From an uncultured Corynebacterium sp. (GTDB lineage: Bacteria; Actinomycetota; Actinomycetes; Mycobacteriales; Mycobacteriaceae): 23,692 nucleotides of DNA. The stretch spans positions 1 to 23,692 of the forward strand of contig NZ_CABTZR010000034.1 in the NCBI RefSeq assembly GCF_902489365.1. The letters run 5' to 3'. Shown piece by piece: positions 22,549 through 23,692 of the stretch. Numbering within the stretch: position 1 is the stretch's first letter; each line of letters begins with the position of its first letter. A program made the position numbers and the translations under genes. The notes beneath the pieces are model-generated. The model worked only from the letters and a program-made list of their open reading frames with translations. It was not told the origin of the DNA and made no database searches.

Positions 22549-22917
22549 TTAGCTGTTGAGGCGGCGAGTGGCACGCAGTGCGGCGTCGCCACGGGACCTC
22601 GTGAGCTCACGCTCAGACTTCAGGTCTTCCTGTGCCTGGGCTTCATCGACCTCGGAGGCCCAGATGGACCAATCAGCGAGGACGGTGATCTTGTTCTCGG
22701 ACACGGAGAGGAAGCCACCCTGGACGGCAGCGACGAGGCGCTCGCCGTCGACTGGGTGGATGGTCACAACACCATTGTCGATCAACTGACCGACCATGGG
22801 CTCATGGCCAGGAAGCACGCCGATCTCACCCTCGGTGGTCTCAGCCGTCACCATGGTGGCCTTTCCGGTCCACAGCAGGCGCTCGACGGAAACCAATTCG
22901 GCGGTGATGTCAGCCAT
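22549..22917 (-). CDS. atpC: ATP synthase F1, epsilon subunit
   Basis: The predicted protein has 122 residues. The epsilon subunit sits on the central stalk between gamma and the c-ring. The beta-sandwich domain is typical: AELVSVERLLWTGKATMVTAETTEGEIGVLPGHEPMVGQL. The C-terminal helical arm is short (about residues 90-122) compared with the roughly 135-residue E. coli protein; such shortening is usual in actinobacteria and may weaken epsilon control of ATP hydrolysis. ATG 22917 has GGGAGAGG just upstream, 10 nt after the atpD stop. Confidence 0.95.
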   Translation of the reverse strand: MADITAELVSVERLLWTGKATMVTAETTEGEIGVLPGHEPMVGQLIDNGVVTIHPVDGERLVAAVQGGFLSVSENKITVLADWSIWASEVDEAQAQEDLKSERELTRSRGDAALRATRRLNS

Positions 22918-22927
22918 GTGCCTCTCC

Positions 22928-23692
22928 CTACTTCTTCTCGGTCAGCTTCTTGTACGCAGCCTCGACGTCGTCCAAGCCACCCAGGCCGTTGAAGGCCTGC
23001 TCCGGGTAGTGGTCGAATTCGCCGTTGCAGATGCGCTCGAAAGCATCGATGGTATCGGCCAGCGGCACGTAGGAGCCCGGCAGGCCGGTGAACTTCTCTG
23101 CGACGAAGAAGTTCTGGCCCAGGAAGCGCTCGATACGGCGAGCACGCTGAACGGTAATCTTGTCTTCCTCAGACAGCTCGTCCATACCAAGGATGGCGAT
23201 GATGTCCTGAAGCTCCTTGTTCTTCTGCAGGATACCGATGACACGCTGTGCCACCTCGTAGTGGCGCTCGCCCACGATGGACGGCTCCAGAATACGAGAG
23301 GTAGAGGTCAGCGGGTTCACTGCCGGGTAAATACCCTTCGAAGCAATACCACGGTCCAACTCGGTGGTGGCATCGAGGTGGGCGAAGGTGGTCGCCGGTG
23401 CCGGGTCGGTGTAGTCATCGGCCGGCACGTAGACGGCCTGCAGGGAGGTAATGGACTTACCCTTGGTGGAGGTAATACGCTCCTGCAGAACACCCATCTC
23501 ATCAGCCAGGGTCGGCTGGTAACCCACGGCGGAAGGCATACGGCCCAGCAGGGTCGACACCTCAGAACCGGCCTGGGTGAAACGGAAGATGTTGTCGATG
23601 AACAGCAGCACGTCCTGGTTCTGCACATCGCGGAAGTACTCCGCCATGGTCAGACCGGACAGAGCCACGCGCATACGGACTCCTGGCGGTTC
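22928..23692 (-). CDS. atpD: ATP synthase F1, beta subunit, C-terminal part (cut by the window edge)
   Basis: The window holds about 254 codons of the catalytic beta subunit (usually about 480). The first residues visible are EPPGVRMRVALSGLTMAEYFRD, then DVLLFIDNIFRFTQAGSEVS with Walker B, the PSAVGYQPTLADEMG signature, ALD-like DATTELDR and the C-terminal helical domain ending in KKLTEKK. The ATG at 23674 is an internal methionine of a conserved segment, not the start. The gene enters from the right edge and is followed by atpC. Confidence 0.97.
   Translation of the reverse strand, partial: EPPGVRMRVALSGLTMAEYFRDVQNQDVLLFIDNIFRFTQAGSEVSTLLGRMPSAVGYQPTLADEMGVLQERITSTKGKSITSLQAVYVPADDYTDPAPATTFAHLDATTELDRGIASKGIYPAVNPLTSTSRILEPSIVGERHYEVAQRVIGILQKNKELQDIIAILGMDELSEEDKITVQRARRIERFLGQNFFVAEKFTGLPGSYVPLADTIDAFERICNGEFDHYPEQAFNGLGGLDDVEAAYKKLTEKK

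Noticed and set aside
23674..23692. ATG 23674 as the atpD start
   Set aside because: It falls inside the conserved EPPGVRMRVALSGLTM segment, so the gene continues beyond the window.
1..23692. CRISPR array, tRNA, rRNA or insertion sequence
   Set aside because: No regularly spaced repeats, clover-leaf sequences, transposase frames or terminal repeats were noticed on reading either strand; a short tRNA could still escape a reading by eye.

Overview
The window looks like a chromosomal segment of a Corynebacterium, from the higher-GC part of the genus. The basis is gene content: a NucS mismatch endonuclease next to the atp operon, a DUF2550 protein, GlgE, an ArsC resembling the mycothiol-dependent type, and the order glgB-glgE, lone ABC ATPase, NUDIX, methyltransferase, etfB-etfA-nifS, which I recall from C. 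glutamicum. GC is high almost everywhere except one island of about 1 kb. I cannot name the species.

Layout from right to left. The minus-strand end of the atp operon (atpD, cut by the edge, then atpC) closes at a terminator near 22,470. A tight minus-strand cluster follows: DUF2550 membrane protein, nucS, a 94-residue Cys/His protein, a DUF77 thiamine-binding-type protein and a thioredoxin-fold/TPR protein. Three of its four junctions overlap or lie within about 10 nt, and it ends at a hairpin terminator near 19,547. Next are an orphan peptide-binding lipoprotein of an ABC transporter and an arsenate reductase, both minus strand. A very long inverted repeat separates arsC from the convergent plus-strand genes glgE and glgB. 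GlgE builds alpha-1,4-glucan from maltose-1-phosphate and GlgB adds branches. Divergent from glgE runs a minus-strand series: ABC ATPase, NUDIX hydrolase, THUMP-like methyltransferase, etfB, etfA and a cysteine desulfurase.

The left quarter is accessory. Downstream of nifS lies a very large single-chain restriction-modification gene (Mrr nuclease + SF2 helicase + N6-adenine methylase + target recognition, type ISP architecture). It is split into two reading frames at a run of eight G on its coding strand. A low-GC patch covers the late methylase and specificity part. Beyond it are a small membrane protein on the plus strand and a secreted GH25 muramidase on the minus strand.

The observations most worth following are: (1) the G8 tract, which would make the restriction-modification gene an ON/OFF switch, with its mosaic specificity region; (2) the small protein translationally coupled to nucS, whose Cys/His spacing matches the PARP-type zinc finger; (3) glgE and glgB starts that look leaderless, with glgE sharing an overlapping -10 with its divergent neighbour. 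No tRNA, rRNA, insertion sequence or CRISPR array was seen.
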